Part shown: positions 42,248-50,492 of the stretch, one piece after another
Layout: each line of letters starts with the position of its first letter
Position numbering within the stretch: position 1 is the first letter of the stretch
Made by a program: the position numbers and the translations under genes
NCBI RefSeq assembly: GCF_020171845.1
Contig: NZ_JAIVAM010000017.1
Coordinates: forward strand, 1-64,000
DNA: 64,000 nucleotides
Source: Cytobacillus kochii
GTDB lineage: Bacteria > Bacillota > Bacilli > Bacillales > Cytobacillaceae
Direction of reading: 5' to 3'
The notes under the pieces: generated by a model
The model's database searches: none
What the model was told of the DNA's origin: nothing
The model's input: the letters and a program-made list of their open reading frames with translations, nothing else

Positions 42248-43381
42248 ATGCAAGCTGTCACATACCAGGGACCTAAAAAAGTAGCAGTAACAAAGGTAGC
42301 CGATCCAAAGATAGAAAAGAAAGACGATCTTATTGTAAAAATAACTTCAACGGCTATTTGTGGATCAGACCTTCACTTATATCAAGGAAATATGCCACTA
42401 CCGGAAGGCTATATCATTGGTCACGAACCAATGGGAATCGTAGAAGAAGTAGGTCCAGATGTGACAAGGGTTAAAAAAGGCGATCGGGTTGTTATCCCCT
42501 TTAACGTATCATGTGGACATTGTTTCTACTGCGAACACCAAATGGAAAGCCAATGCGATCATTCTAACCCTCATTATGATTCAGGTGGATACTTTGGCTA
42601 TGCAGAAAAATTCGGTAACTATCCTGGAGGACAAGCAGAATATTTGAGAGTTCCATTTGGAAATTTCACCCCTTTTATTGTGCCTAAAGATTGTGAATTA
42701 GAAGATGAATCTCTGCTTTTTTTATCTGACGTATTACCTACTGCCTATTGGAGTGTACTTCACTCTGGAGTAAAAAAAGGAGATACAGTAATCGTTCTTG
42801 GTTGCGGACCAGTTGGGCTAATGACTCAAAAATTTGCCTGGTTGATGGGAGCCAAAAGAGTAATTGCAATCGATTATTTGGATTATCGAATGAATCATGC
42901 AAAAAAAATGAACAAAGTAGAAACATTTGAATTTACAAAGTATCCTGATATGGGGGAGCATTTGAAAGAAATCACCAATGGTGGTGCGGATGTTGTCATC
43001 GATTGCGTTGGTATGGACGGAAAAAAATCTCCAGTAGAATTTCTTGAACAGAAACTTAAATTACAAGGCGGTACTTTAGGACCCATCCAAATTGCCACAA
43101 AAGCCGTAAGGAAATTCGGAACAGTTCAATTGACTGGCGTATATGGTGGCAATTATAACGCATTTCCACTTGGTTCATTTTGGGTCAGAAATATACAGCT
43201 TAAAATGGGGCAAGCTCCTGTCATTCATCTAATGCCAGAACTTTATCAAATGATACAAGAAGAAAAGCTTAATCCTAAAGAGATTATCACACATAAAATC
43301 TCTTTAGCAGATGCTAGTCATGGATACCAGATTTTTAATAACCACGAAGATCAATGTATAAAGGTGGTATTAAAACCGTAA
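42248..43381 (+). CDS. Zinc-dependent alcohol/formaldehyde dehydrogenase
   Basis: This 377-residue medium-chain dehydrogenase has the catalytic zinc motif AICGSDLHLYQGNMPLPEGY and IIGHEPMGIVEEVG, the structural zinc cysteines CGHCFYCEHQMESQC, and the NAD-binding motif VIVLGCGPVGLMTQKFAWLM. The insertion after the structural zinc (YFGYAEKFGNYPGGQAEYLR) is typical of the glutathione-independent formaldehyde dehydrogenase group. ATG 42248 follows agaggtga; the open frame to 42137 overlaps the previous gene's terminator and is not used. Confidence 0.88.
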   Translation: MQAVTYQGPKKVAVTKVADPKIEKKDDLIVKITSTAICGSDLHLYQGNMPLPEGYIIGHEPMGIVEEVGPDVTRVKKGDRVVIPFNVSCGHCFYCEHQMESQCDHSNPHYDSGGYFGYAEKFGNYPGGQAEYLRVPFGNFTPFIVPKDCELEDESLLFLSDVLPTAYWSVLHSGVKKGDTVIVLGCGPVGLMTQKFAWLMGAKRVIAIDYLDYRMNHAKKMNKVETFEFTKYPDMGEHLKEITNGGADVVIDCVGMDGKKSPVEFLEQKLKLQGGTLGPIQIATKAVRKFGTVQLTGVYGGNYNAFPLGSFWVRNIQLKMGQAPVIHLMPELYQMIQEEKLNPKEIITHKISLADASHGYQIFNNHEDQCIKVVLKP

Positions 43382-43644
43382 ATATGAAAATGGAAGCTCT
43401 TAGAGTTTCAGAGCATTGAAGCTTAAACATTGTGTTAAACATGGACTGTGCCTATCATTAGTGCCGTAGTTCTCAGTGAACGAAGAATGGAGAAATGGAG
43501 TGTTTAAGGGAAAGGTATCCAATAAGCAATCGACGATTCAACTGGATTTCTCCATCGATAAAGTGCATGATGGACATCGTTCAAGAGCATGCATGTCTTT
43601 GGGAAAAAGAGGTCGGGACATAAGTATTCTAGTTAAGGATTTAT

Positions 43645-43688
43645 CCGAATGATTAGGTAAGATCTATCATCTAATCATTCGGTTTTTT
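43645..43688. terminator. Rho-independent terminator
   Basis: CCGAATGATTAG and CTAATCATTCGG form a perfect 12-bp stem with a 14-base loop and run into six T residues. Confidence 0.88.
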
Positions 43689-43727
43689 GCGTGATTTGAA
43701 TCCTTATATGAAAAGAAATAGTGAAAT

Positions 43728-43850
43728 GGAGCGGAAGACACTCGACTCCTCCGGGAAATAGAGGGAAAGCTGAGACCCCACAGGCAATGCCGAGGAGGCT
43801 CAGCCTCTCTCCGAGGAAAGCGAGTGTACGCAAGCGCAATGGAACGGACC
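43728..43850. repeat. GC-rich extragenic palindromic element of Bacillaceae type
   Basis: This 123-base element is much richer in GC than its surroundings and can fold into one long interrupted hairpin: ACACTCG (43738-43744) with CGAGTGT (43821-43827), and inside it GCTGAG with CTCAGC (43799-43804), with further partial pairs between. The string order (gcggaag, actcct-cggga, agctgagacccca, gaggctcagc, aggaaagcgag) recalls an extragenic repeat seen across many Bacillus-group genomes (from memory). Only one copy occurs in this window. Confidence 0.6.
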
Positions 43851-43957
43851 TTTTTTGCAAATGATGTTTTTAAGCTCATCAATTGTTATTGTTCACTTTG
43901 AGGTTAGCTCCTTTAGTTATGGCCCCACCCCTTTATTTGCTTTCCTATTAATATAAA

Positions 43958-43982
43958 AAGAAAAAGCCACCTATTGGTAGCT
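43958..43982 (-). terminator. Terminator overlapping the DUF3231 stop codon
   Basis: On the reverse strand AGCTACC and GGTGGCT pair around a 4-base loop, followed by TTTTTC and more T residues. Confidence 0.7.
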
Positions 43983-44994
43983 ATTCATTTTTTTGTTCTG
44001 CTAATTTACTTCTATCTTCAGACAATGGGGATTGTTCGATCCAACGATTCTTAATCATTAGATTAATCCATTCATTACCAATATCTAAATCATCTGCAAT
44101 TGCTTTCATGTATTTTGGTGATAAATCTCGTCTTGGTGAAGTAGCCCAACCGGTCCCGTAATACACCATTGCTGTTGAAAATAAAAATCCTACTTGGAAC
44201 ATGATGAGTTTTTCAGAGAATGGTGAGTTCGTCGAATCTGTAATTTCAGCATCAAAAATAGACGGATTCGGGAGGTTTTCTGCTAGAAAAACTTCAAAAA
44301 ACGTCCTTACATGCTTCTCTTTTGTCTTTACAGCTTTCTTTAATAATTTTTTTACATCTTTTGATTTTGCCACTTGATGAGCAAAAACTACAAATGCCTT
44401 AGCAAATATGCTTTTCTTTAAATTAAAATAAATATCTGCTATTTCAATGCAGCTTAATGGCCTTTTTTCTCCCAACCATCCCGTTAAATAACTTTTATCA
44501 TCTATATATTCTGCTCTATCTGGAGGGGTAATCACAGGGGGACGCAAATACAATCCTTTTTCTAAAAGTAAGTTTTTCGTTTGGTTACACAATTCCACCG
44601 AAGTAGTTATACATTCACTAAAATAATTTCGAACATCTACTCTAGTACATGTAGTTATTGCACCACTATAACCATTACAACCATGTATGGACATAATGTT
44701 TAAATAATTTAAACAAAAAACATCAGAGAAAACGCGAGGTACATTTGGTATGTAATCATTTTCAGAAAATCCAATGGGAATCGGAAAACTTTCACTTTTA
44801 AAGAACTCTTTAATTTTTCGTGTATGTTCGTGGCTAAGGGCCATTGCATATTCAAATACACTTCTTATTTCAGTATCCTCTATATGTTCCAACATATGTT
44901 TGTGAATACAAATACTTGCCGTTTCGTTCATATACTGTGTCCATAATGCAGCAATCTCAGCAGACGTTAATTTTGCTTTAGATGTATTGTTCAT
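43981..44994 (-). CDS. DUF3231 family protein
   Basis: This 337-residue soluble helical protein consists of two similar halves of about 165 residues, each with ferritin-like helices (LTSAEIAALWTQYMNETASI, and LSCIEIADIYFNLKKSIFAK; SHEHTRKIKEFFKSESFPIP, and KEKHVRTFFEVFLAENLPNP). This is the DUF3231 duplication found in spore-forming Bacillus; the function is unknown. ATG 44994 follows gaggagt. It is flanked by terminators and stands alone. Confidence 0.8.
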   Translation of the reverse strand: MNNTSKAKLTSAEIAALWTQYMNETASICIHKHMLEHIEDTEIRSVFEYAMALSHEHTRKIKEFFKSESFPIPIGFSENDYIPNVPRVFSDVFCLNYLNIMSIHGCNGYSGAITTCTRVDVRNYFSECITTSVELCNQTKNLLLEKGLYLRPPVITPPDRAEYIDDKSYLTGWLGEKRPLSCIEIADIYFNLKKSIFAKAFVVFAHQVAKSKDVKKLLKKAVKTKEKHVRTFFEVFLAENLPNPSIFDAEITDSTNSPFSEKLIMFQVGFLFSTAMVYYGTGWATSPRRDLSPKYMKAIADDLDIGNEWINLMIKNRWIEQSPLSEDRSKLAEQKNE

Positions 44995-45190
44995 TTTTTA
45001 CTCCTCGCAGCTTTTACTCATAAGGTGTCCCACTCACCAAGTAATATTCGATGTTAAAGTTACTAAGGATAAAAAGGAAATTCAATTGCATTTTAATAAA
45101 CCCTGTTTTAAAAAGAATAAAGGTAATAATTAACTTATACTCATAATTTATTGGGAGTTTGAAAATGATAACTCGTAAAGGTGGAACAGC

Positions 45191-45646
45191 ATGAAATATT
45201 CTCCACTAGAGAAAATATTATGGAGTATTGCTTTACCAGGACTTGGTCAATATTTAAATGGAAAACTATTTAAGGGCACCGTTTTTCTCATACTAGAAAT
45301 ATTTATAAACATTAAATCACACTTTAATGAAGCCATTATATATAGTTTTAAAGGGGATATTCCTATGGCTATAGAACAAACAAATTATCACTGGCTTATG
45401 TTTTATCCTTGTTTATATTTCTATGCGATTTGGGATGCTTATCAAGAATCTGGTGCAGGAAGTAAATATTCATTCATTCCATTTGTGTTTTCGGCTTATC
45501 TTGTTACAGCTGGTTTGTTATTTTCAGTAGACTTTACGATTTTCGGTATACTATTGGGACCTGTTTGGTTACCAATGTTATGTGTAATTCCTGGAATAAT
45601 TATAGGAAATATATTTATGAAGTTAATACTTTTAAGTAATAATTAA
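45191..45646 (+). CDS. Small membrane protein with TM2-like PGLGQYLNG motif
   Basis: This 151-residue protein has about four membrane helices. The N-terminal LPGLGQYLNGKLFKGTVFLI is like the PG-x-GH-x-YLG-x2-x-RG units of the ECF-operon protein at 32.9-33.9 kb, so both may share a TM2-like module. ATG 45191 follows aaggtgg. A strong bidirectional terminator lies 220 bases downstream. Function unknown. Confidence 0.65.
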   Translation: MKYSPLEKILWSIALPGLGQYLNGKLFKGTVFLILEIFINIKSHFNEAIIYSFKGDIPMAIEQTNYHWLMFYPCLYFYAIWDAYQESGAGSKYSFIPFVFSAYLVTAGLLFSVDFTIFGILLGPVWLPMLCVIPGIIIGNIFMKLILLSNN

Positions 45647-45958
45647 ATGCTAACGACGTAGAAACATTGTGCCTCCCAATCCACACTTCCGCTTCTGATT
45701 TTCCTTCTTCATTGTTAGAAAGTATGGCACAAACACATAATATTTCTTTTATTGACCGTCATTCCAAGTGGCATGAGAATCGGTTTTATCACTACAATAT
45801 AATACTTATTGTCCTATATTAAATAGAGAGTCAAGACTAAGAAAGAAACTAAAATAGAAAAAAAAGAAAATGACGTGTACCTATTCACACGTCATTTTTT
45901 GTAATTTATCAATAAAGCATCCAAGGACAAAGAAATTTTTGTTTATCCTCTTAGTTTT
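45647..45958. other. Convergent intergenic region with terminator
   Basis: The gap between the small membrane protein and the P450 gene contains a strong terminator near 45.88 kb. A short start-less frame (about 45710-45822, +, reading LLESMAQTHNISFIDRHSKW) is protein-like but too short to call. Confidence 0.4.
45866..45900. terminator. Bidirectional rho-independent terminator
   Basis: AAATGACGTGT and ACACGTCATTT form an 11-bp stem with an 8-base loop, with an A-run before and a T-run after. It can serve both the + strand membrane protein and the - strand P450 gene. Confidence 0.9.
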
Positions 45959-47149
45959 TTAGTTATTATTTAAGTTAATAAACATGGTTTTTAACCCACG
46001 AATAATGATACTTTGTCTCCACTCTAGTTCAGACTCGGGGACAGCTAAGCTTACTTTGGGAAAGGTCTGCAATAATATACGTAAAGCGATGTCCCCTTCT
46101 AATCTTGCCAATGGTGCACCTAAGCAATAATGAATTCCTTTTCCGAAGGCAATATGTGGGCTCTTCTCTCTTGTAATATCTAACCGCTCTGGATTTGAGA
46201 AAACTTGCGGATCGTGATCAGCTGAAGCAAGAGAAACAATGACATGATCACCCTTTGCAATTTCCTGGCCCATAAAGGTAAAAGACTCACTTGCCCAACG
46301 GTCCGTACTGAACTCAACTGGCCCGTTATATCGTAAAAGTTCTTCAATTGCCTGTGGCATCAAGTCTGGGTTTTCTTTTAATAATTGTAGCTGATCTGGA
46401 TGTGACAATAAGGCAAGTAACCCGTTGGCGATTAAATTTACTGTTGTCTCATGCCCTGCTACGATTAATAACATGATGACACCGATTAGCTCACGCTTCG
46501 ATAATTTATCCCCATCCTCCTCCGCTCGAATTAAATCAGAAAGTAAATCCGCCTGCGGAGAAAGTTTTTTTTGTTCAATTAAATTTTCTAAGTAAACAAT
46601 GAATTCGCCCATCGCTTCGTCGTGATCTTCGGGATCCATTACATCTACTAACACATGTGACCATCGTTGAAAATCCATTTGATCAGCTTCAGGCACACCA
46701 ATCAATTCACAGATGACACGAATAGGAATCGGAAATGCATAAGCTTCTATAAAATCAACCGTCTCTTTTCCCTTCATTAGTTCCGCTTGCTCGAGAGCAA
46801 TCTCTTCTACTCTTCCTTTAAGCGCATTAATTTTTTTAGGCGTAAAGCCATATTGGACAAGATTGCGTAATCTTCTATGGTCAGGCGGGTCAACAAATAA
46901 CATACTACTCGCAATCGGTGGCATATTCTCATCTGTTATTTCGTCAGGATAGACTTTTCTCATATCTTTAATAAAACGTGGATCTTTCAACACCGCTTCA
47001 CTCGCTTCATAACTAAATGCCATCCAAGTCTCCATACCACTGAATAACTTCACCTTTGTAAATGGCTGATGTGGTCTAATTTCTTTGTAATAATCATAAG
47101 GGTTTTGATGAAACTGATGTGAGAAAATCTCATCTGTTTTTTGTGGCAA
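45959..47149 (-). CDS. Cytochrome P450
   Basis: This 396-residue soluble P450 has all hallmarks: the I-helix oxygen-binding motif AGHETT, the ExxR pair in IEELLRY, the region DRWASESFTFMGQEIAKGD, and the haem loop FGKGIHYCLG with the axial Cys342. It resembles the CYP107-type enzymes of Bacillus. Such enzymes hydroxylate fatty acids or secondary metabolites; no biosynthetic partners or ferredoxin gene are adjacent. It starts at TTG 47149 after aaggagg. Confidence 0.92.
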   Translation of the reverse strand: MPQKTDEIFSHQFHQNPYDYYKEIRPHQPFTKVKLFSGMETWMAFSYEASEAVLKDPRFIKDMRKVYPDEITDENMPPIASSMLFVDPPDHRRLRNLVQYGFTPKKINALKGRVEEIALEQAELMKGKETVDFIEAYAFPIPIRVICELIGVPEADQMDFQRWSHVLVDVMDPEDHDEAMGEFIVYLENLIEQKKLSPQADLLSDLIRAEEDGDKLSKRELIGVIMLLIVAGHETTVNLIANGLLALLSHPDQLQLLKENPDLMPQAIEELLRYNGPVEFSTDRWASESFTFMGQEIAKGDHVIVSLASADHDPQVFSNPERLDITREKSPHIAFGKGIHYCLGAPLARLEGDIALRILLQTFPKVSLAVPESELEWRQSIIIRGLKTMFINLNNN

Positions 47150-47326
47150 ATCGCTTCCTCCTTTATTGACTCTGTACTGTATCTATTCTTGGCGATTGTT
47201 GAAAACCCTTTAATTTGCGTGTAAACTGATACGATAAATGAACTGATAAATAGCTAACTGACAGGAAAAGCCACCTCGGCCCTCGTCTAAGATATATTTA
47301 ACACAATCAAAATGAATTCGTTAAAC

Positions 47327-47355
47327 AAAAAAAGCCTCTATTAAAATAGAAGCTT
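47327..47355 (-). terminator. Terminator of lrgAB
   Basis: On the reverse strand AAGC-x-TCTATT and AATAGA-x-GCTT form a stem, followed by seven T residues; it overlaps the lrgB stop codon. Confidence 0.8.
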
Positions 47356-48046
47356 ACATTTGCAAAATCCAAACGATGAGTGGTCCGATGATTGAACCGA
47401 TAATGGCACATATAGACATTGTAATGGAGCTAATTGAAAAAGCGAGCTCATCATATTCAGCCGCTTTTGCCGTACCCATTGCATGTGAAGTGCCGCCAAG
47501 TGCAATTCCACGACCAATAGATGTGTATATCCGCAAATATTTAAAAATATAAGGGGAAATAATTACCCCGAAGATTCCCGTAATCGTTACCCCGACAACT
47601 GCCATGGAAGCATTACCTTCTAACACTTTAGCTACTTCTATTGCGACAGGTGTTGTAAGTGATTTTGGTAGCATTGAAATGATCAGTGCAGAATCAATAC
47701 GAAGTGCCTTTCCAAGGAGACCCACACTTAACATCGCTGTTAGAGTTGCAATAAACGCCCCACCTATAATCGTAAAAAGGTATTTTTTCAAAAAATCACG
47801 TTGTTTGTATAATGGATAGGCTAGGGCAACGACGGTCGGACCTAATAATGATGTAATGAACTGCCCACCTTCCATGTATTTATCATATGAAATACCTAAG
47901 CTTACTAGAATGATAATCATTAGAACTGTACCTGACAAAATTGGTAACAAGATGGGTAGTGGATACCTTTTATATAGCGATGAAACAACGAAGTAGATAA
48001 CTAAAGTGAGAAGGATCATAGAGATTGAGAAGAAGATGTCTCGCAT
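47354..48046 (-). CDS. lrgB: LrgB family protein
   Basis: This 230-residue membrane protein has six to seven helices and the LrgB family core (MEGGQFITSLLGPTVVALAY, LPKSLTTPVAIEVAKVLEGN, GGTSHAMGTAKAAEYDELA). LrgAB/CidAB systems modulate autolysis and can transport pyruvate; in Bacillus the pair is under metabolic control. The start follows gaggcgg and the gene overlaps lrgA by 31 bases. Confidence 0.92.
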   Translation of the reverse strand: MRDIFFSISMILLTLVIYFVVSSLYKRYPLPILLPILSGTVLMIIILVSLGISYDKYMEGGQFITSLLGPTVVALAYPLYKQRDFLKKYLFTIIGGAFIATLTAMLSVGLLGKALRIDSALIISMLPKSLTTPVAIEVAKVLEGNASMAVVGVTITGIFGVIISPYIFKYLRIYTSIGRGIALGGTSHAMGTAKAAEYDELAFSISSITMSICAIIGSIIGPLIVWILQM

Positions 48047-48423
48047 GCTTGATCCGCCTCTCTTTGTTGTGTCTTTTTCGCAAAATACTGGGTTGTTTTA
48101 CCAGATACTGCCATTGTAATCATTGTACTCACCAATATCGCAATAATCAGTAATAATCCGTGCACAGATAGTAATTCTGGGTAATCCATAACCCCCACCG
48201 TTGCTGGAATAAAAAACAACATCAGAATACTAAGCAGAAACTGCGCACCGCTCTCTATCATTTTGACGGGCACAATGTTAAAACATAAACAAACAAATAA
48301 TAGCAACATACCAATAATATTTCCTGGTATGGTTAATGAGAAAAAATGCTGAATAGAGATTCCTATAAAGGAAAAAATATATAAAATACTAACTTGTAAA
48401 ATAACCAATAAAACTTTCATCAT
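48016..48423 (-). CDS. lrgA: CidA/LrgA family holin-like protein
   Basis: This 135-residue protein has four membrane helices, as in holin-like CidA/LrgA proteins (FFSLTIPGNIIGMLLLFVCL, LLSILMLFFIPATVGVMDYP). It acts with LrgB. It lies 41 bases behind the GntR gene and probably shares its palindrome-controlled promoter. The C-terminal tail (residues 115-135) is charged and varies in the family. Confidence 0.88.
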   Translation of the reverse strand: MMKVLLVILQVSILYIFSFIGISIQHFFSLTIPGNIIGMLLLFVCLCFNIVPVKMIESGAQFLLSILMLFFIPATVGVMDYPELLSVHGLLLIIAILVSTMITMAVSGKTTQYFAKKTQQREADQACETSSSQSL

Positions 48424-48464
48424 TCACGCTGCTCTATTTTCCTGAGCAACTGCCCTTCTTTCTA

Positions 48465-49121
48465 TTAATAGGATGATAGATTGGCCATCATTTCAGAATA
48501 AAAATGATCAAGATGTCTAACCATAGCCTTTTTTGTGCGATCAATATCTCCTGACCTTAACCCTTCTATGATCAATTGATGTTCATTATAAACCGTTTCG
48601 ATACTCACTCTTTTATTTAATATATATAACCCATACCAATTTACATAATCTATTAAATTACGAATAATTTGATACAATCTTTCATTATTTGTTAACTCTG
48701 CCAAAAATAAATGAAAGGCAGAATCATGATACATAAATGCGACAGGATCCTCTTTCAATTCAAAAAGTTGCTGGTCCTTTTCCTCTAGTTTATGTAGCAT
48801 CTCCTGATTTAATAATGGGATTAAAAGTTCAATGACGAGCGCTTCATTCGCTTTTCGCAATTGAAATACTTCATTGACATCATTACGCTCTATCTCTTTC
48901 ACTGAAATCCCTTTTCTCGGTAATGATTGTACCCAGCCTTCCATTTCTAATTGTTGAAGTGCTAACTTTAAAGGCGTCCGACTAATCCCTAGGCTTTCGC
49001 TCAAGGTACGTTCATGAATCGTTGAGCCTGGTGCAATATCATGTTGAATAATCGCCCTTTTTATTTCACGATAGGCATGATCCTTAAAAGAAGGTGGTTG
49101 TTCAACCTTTTGAAAAACCAT
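48465..49121 (-). CDS. GntR family regulator, FadR/FCD subfamily
   Basis: This 218-residue protein has an N-terminal winged helix (DHAYREIKRAIIQHDIAPGS, LSESLGISRTPLKLALQQLE) and a C-terminal FCD helical domain with metal-ligand-type residues (FHLFLAELTNNERLYQIIRN, HQLIIEGLRSGD, MVRHLDHFY). FCD domains often bind organic acids. I chose ATG 49121 (aaggggag upstream); the frame to 49199 overlaps the promoter. It is upstream of lrgAB in the same direction, where LytSR or CidR is more usual, so it likely regulates them in response to a carboxylate (inference). Confidence 0.85.
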   Translation of the reverse strand: MVFQKVEQPPSFKDHAYREIKRAIIQHDIAPGSTIHERTLSESLGISRTPLKLALQQLEMEGWVQSLPRKGISVKEIERNDVNEVFQLRKANEALVIELLIPLLNQEMLHKLEEKDQQLFELKEDPVAFMYHDSAFHLFLAELTNNERLYQIIRNLIDYVNWYGLYILNKRVSIETVYNEHQLIIEGLRSGDIDRTKKAMVRHLDHFYSEMMANLSSY

Positions 49122-49150
49122 ACAATCTCCCCTTTGAAAATTTGGTATCT

Positions 49151-49209
49151 GCATCTGGTATACCAGATGCCAATTAAGAAAGTATACCAGTTGTTGCAAT
49201 AAACAACAA
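49151..49209 (-). promoter_or_regulatory. gntR-lrgAB promoter with perfect 20-bp palindrome
   Basis: On the reverse strand TTGTTG (49209-49204), a 17-base spacer and TATACT (49186-49181) make a strong SigA promoter. GCATCTGGTATACCAGATGC (49151-49170) is a perfect 20-bp palindrome just downstream. A related CTGGTATACT overlaps the -10. TGGTATACCA is the usual core for FadR-type GntR operators, so autorepression is likely. Confidence 0.8.
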
Positions 49210-49285
49210 TAGGTGATTGTAAAGAATATATGCTTGATATCTTTTTATCATCACTATATATTTCACACCCACTTATTATGACAAG

Positions 49286-49312
49286 AAAAAGACTCCCTAA
49301 ATGAGAGTCTCA
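49286..49312 (-). terminator. Terminator behind the nucleotidyltransferase-GNAT pair
   Basis: On the reverse strand AGACTC and GAGTCT pair around a 9-base loop and run into TTTTTC. Confidence 0.75.
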
Positions 49313-49343
49313 ATAAACAAAATATCTTACTTACCATAGATTA

Positions 49344-49784
49344 TCAAGATTGTTTCCATTCCATTGAAATATTTCTTGGTTGGAATCCCAGTGACTCGTA
49401 CAATCCAATGGCTGGGTTACCGTGATAAGCTGTTAATCGAAATTCTTTGAACTGTTGTTTTCTTAGCTCCTTCATCGCTGCCATCATTAATTGCCGACCC
49501 ATTCCTTTTCCTCTATTGTTTTCTAGCACATACAATTCATAAATGAAGCCAATTTCTTGCTCGGTCATTTCGTCTCTTTTTCCACCAAGCAGCACCCATC
49601 CCATTAATTCATCATGTTCTACAGCAACAAGATATTCTCCCCCGTTACTTCTTATAGATTGAACCATCTCTCTCAGTTTACGCTCTTCTGGTTTAGAACG
49701 GTTTAATGTACCTTCATACACTGATTGAACAGATAACTTTAAAATACTTTCTACCTCTTTTTCAGTTGGCTTTCTGATCTCCAC
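49344..49784 (-). CDS. GNAT family N-acetyltransferase
   Basis: This 146-residue enzyme carries ELYVLENNRGKGMGRQLMMA near residue 90 and NPAIGLYESLGFQPRNISME near the end, the standard GNAT elements. It overlaps the upstream nucleotidyltransferase-like gene by 23 bases, so the two proteins are translationally coupled. Both families can modify small molecules; a shared substrate is speculation. Confidence 0.82.
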   Translation of the reverse strand: MEIRKPTEKEVESILKLSVQSVYEGTLNRSKPEERKLREMVQSIRSNGGEYLVAVEHDELMGWVLLGGKRDEMTEQEIGFIYELYVLENNRGKGMGRQLMMAAMKELRKQQFKEFRLTAYHGNPAIGLYESLGFQPRNISMEWKQS

Positions 49785-50379
49785 TGTGTTTCTCTCCTTT
49801 TCTTGCTGGTTTCCAATGCGTCCATTGTCTTATATCTTGGTCAGCTAACCAATCGTAAAATTGCTCACTATTTATGATTCCATCCTCTAAGACTGCTCGA
49901 TACACAAAAATGGAAGGGTAGGTTAAGTCTCTCTTAGAGAGTTCCTCTTTTATTGATAGGATGTGTGTTCTTGATTCATGTGTTAACGAATATTGCATAT
50001 CCTTCACAAGATCCCTAGACAAAGGTCCCTTATGACTTTTTGGGAATAACCACATATCGATTTTCCAAATTTCTAGATCATCATACTTATATAAAATCTT
50101 AAAATAGAGACCATTAAATGATTCATTCAGGTAATTGTGATATTTAATGTCTACTATTTGTGGGTGGTCAACAACCTCCGCTAACATTCTAAACACTTGA
50201 TTGGCATTAGGTTCATCACAAAAGACTTCGATATCAATATCACAATCGACCATTAAATCATAAGCATAGGCCCCCACTACATATCCTTCTCCTATTCGAG
50301 ACCACCTTTCAAGTAAAGAAAGCTCCTTCAATATTTGTTTAGCACGCTCTTTTCGTTTCCCTGCTCTTTCTAATAACAT
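49762..50379 (-). CDS. Nucleotidyltransferase-fold protein
   Basis: This 205-residue protein resembles minimal nucleotidyltransferases: residues ~28-55 read WSRIGEGYVVGAYAYDLMVD followed by CDIDIEVF, giving the D-x-D metal pair after a G-x2-Y-D turn. A third acidic residue lies in LEIWKIDMWLF. The domain lacks the classical GS motif, so activity is uncertain. ATG 50379 follows ggaggtt; the frame from 50391 begins with TTG inside that region. It may be an aminoglycoside-nucleotidyltransferase-like or DUF4269-type protein. Confidence 0.65.
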   Translation of the reverse strand: MLLERAGKRKERAKQILKELSLLERWSRIGEGYVVGAYAYDLMVDCDIDIEVFCDEPNANQVFRMLAEVVDHPQIVDIKYHNYLNESFNGLYFKILYKYDDLEIWKIDMWLFPKSHKGPLSRDLVKDMQYSLTHESRTHILSIKEELSKRDLTYPSIFVYRAVLEDGIINSEQFYDWLADQDIRQWTHWKPARKGEKHSGDQKAN

Positions 50380-50447
50380 CGTAACCTCCAACTATTTCAT
50401 TTTTAAAAATTATTTGATTTTATTAAATGTAAGAGGTTTTGTCAAGA

Positions 50448-50478
50448 TAAAAAACGCGTGGTCTCATCTCCCACGCGT
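50448..50478 (-). terminator. Terminator behind the nitronate monooxygenase gene
   Basis: On the reverse strand ACGCGTGG and CCACGCGT form a perfect 8-bp GC-rich stem with a 9-base loop, followed by six T residues. Confidence 0.85.
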
Positions 50479-50492
50479 GAGTAATATAATCT

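Larger units (their letters stand above)
43382..43980. other. Intergenic region with terminator and structured repeat
   Basis: Behind the dehydrogenase gene lies a 250-base stretch with a protein-like but start-less frame (about 43475-43652, reading GKVSNKQSTIQLDFSIDKVH), which may be a small remnant. A strong terminator, a 120-base GC-rich structured element and a second terminator, for the DUF3231 gene, follow. The last three are annotated separately. Confidence 0.4.

Noticed and set aside
43475-43652. Start-less protein-like frame behind the dehydrogenase
   Set aside because: No start codon with a binding site and no recognisable family; it could be chance or a tiny remnant.
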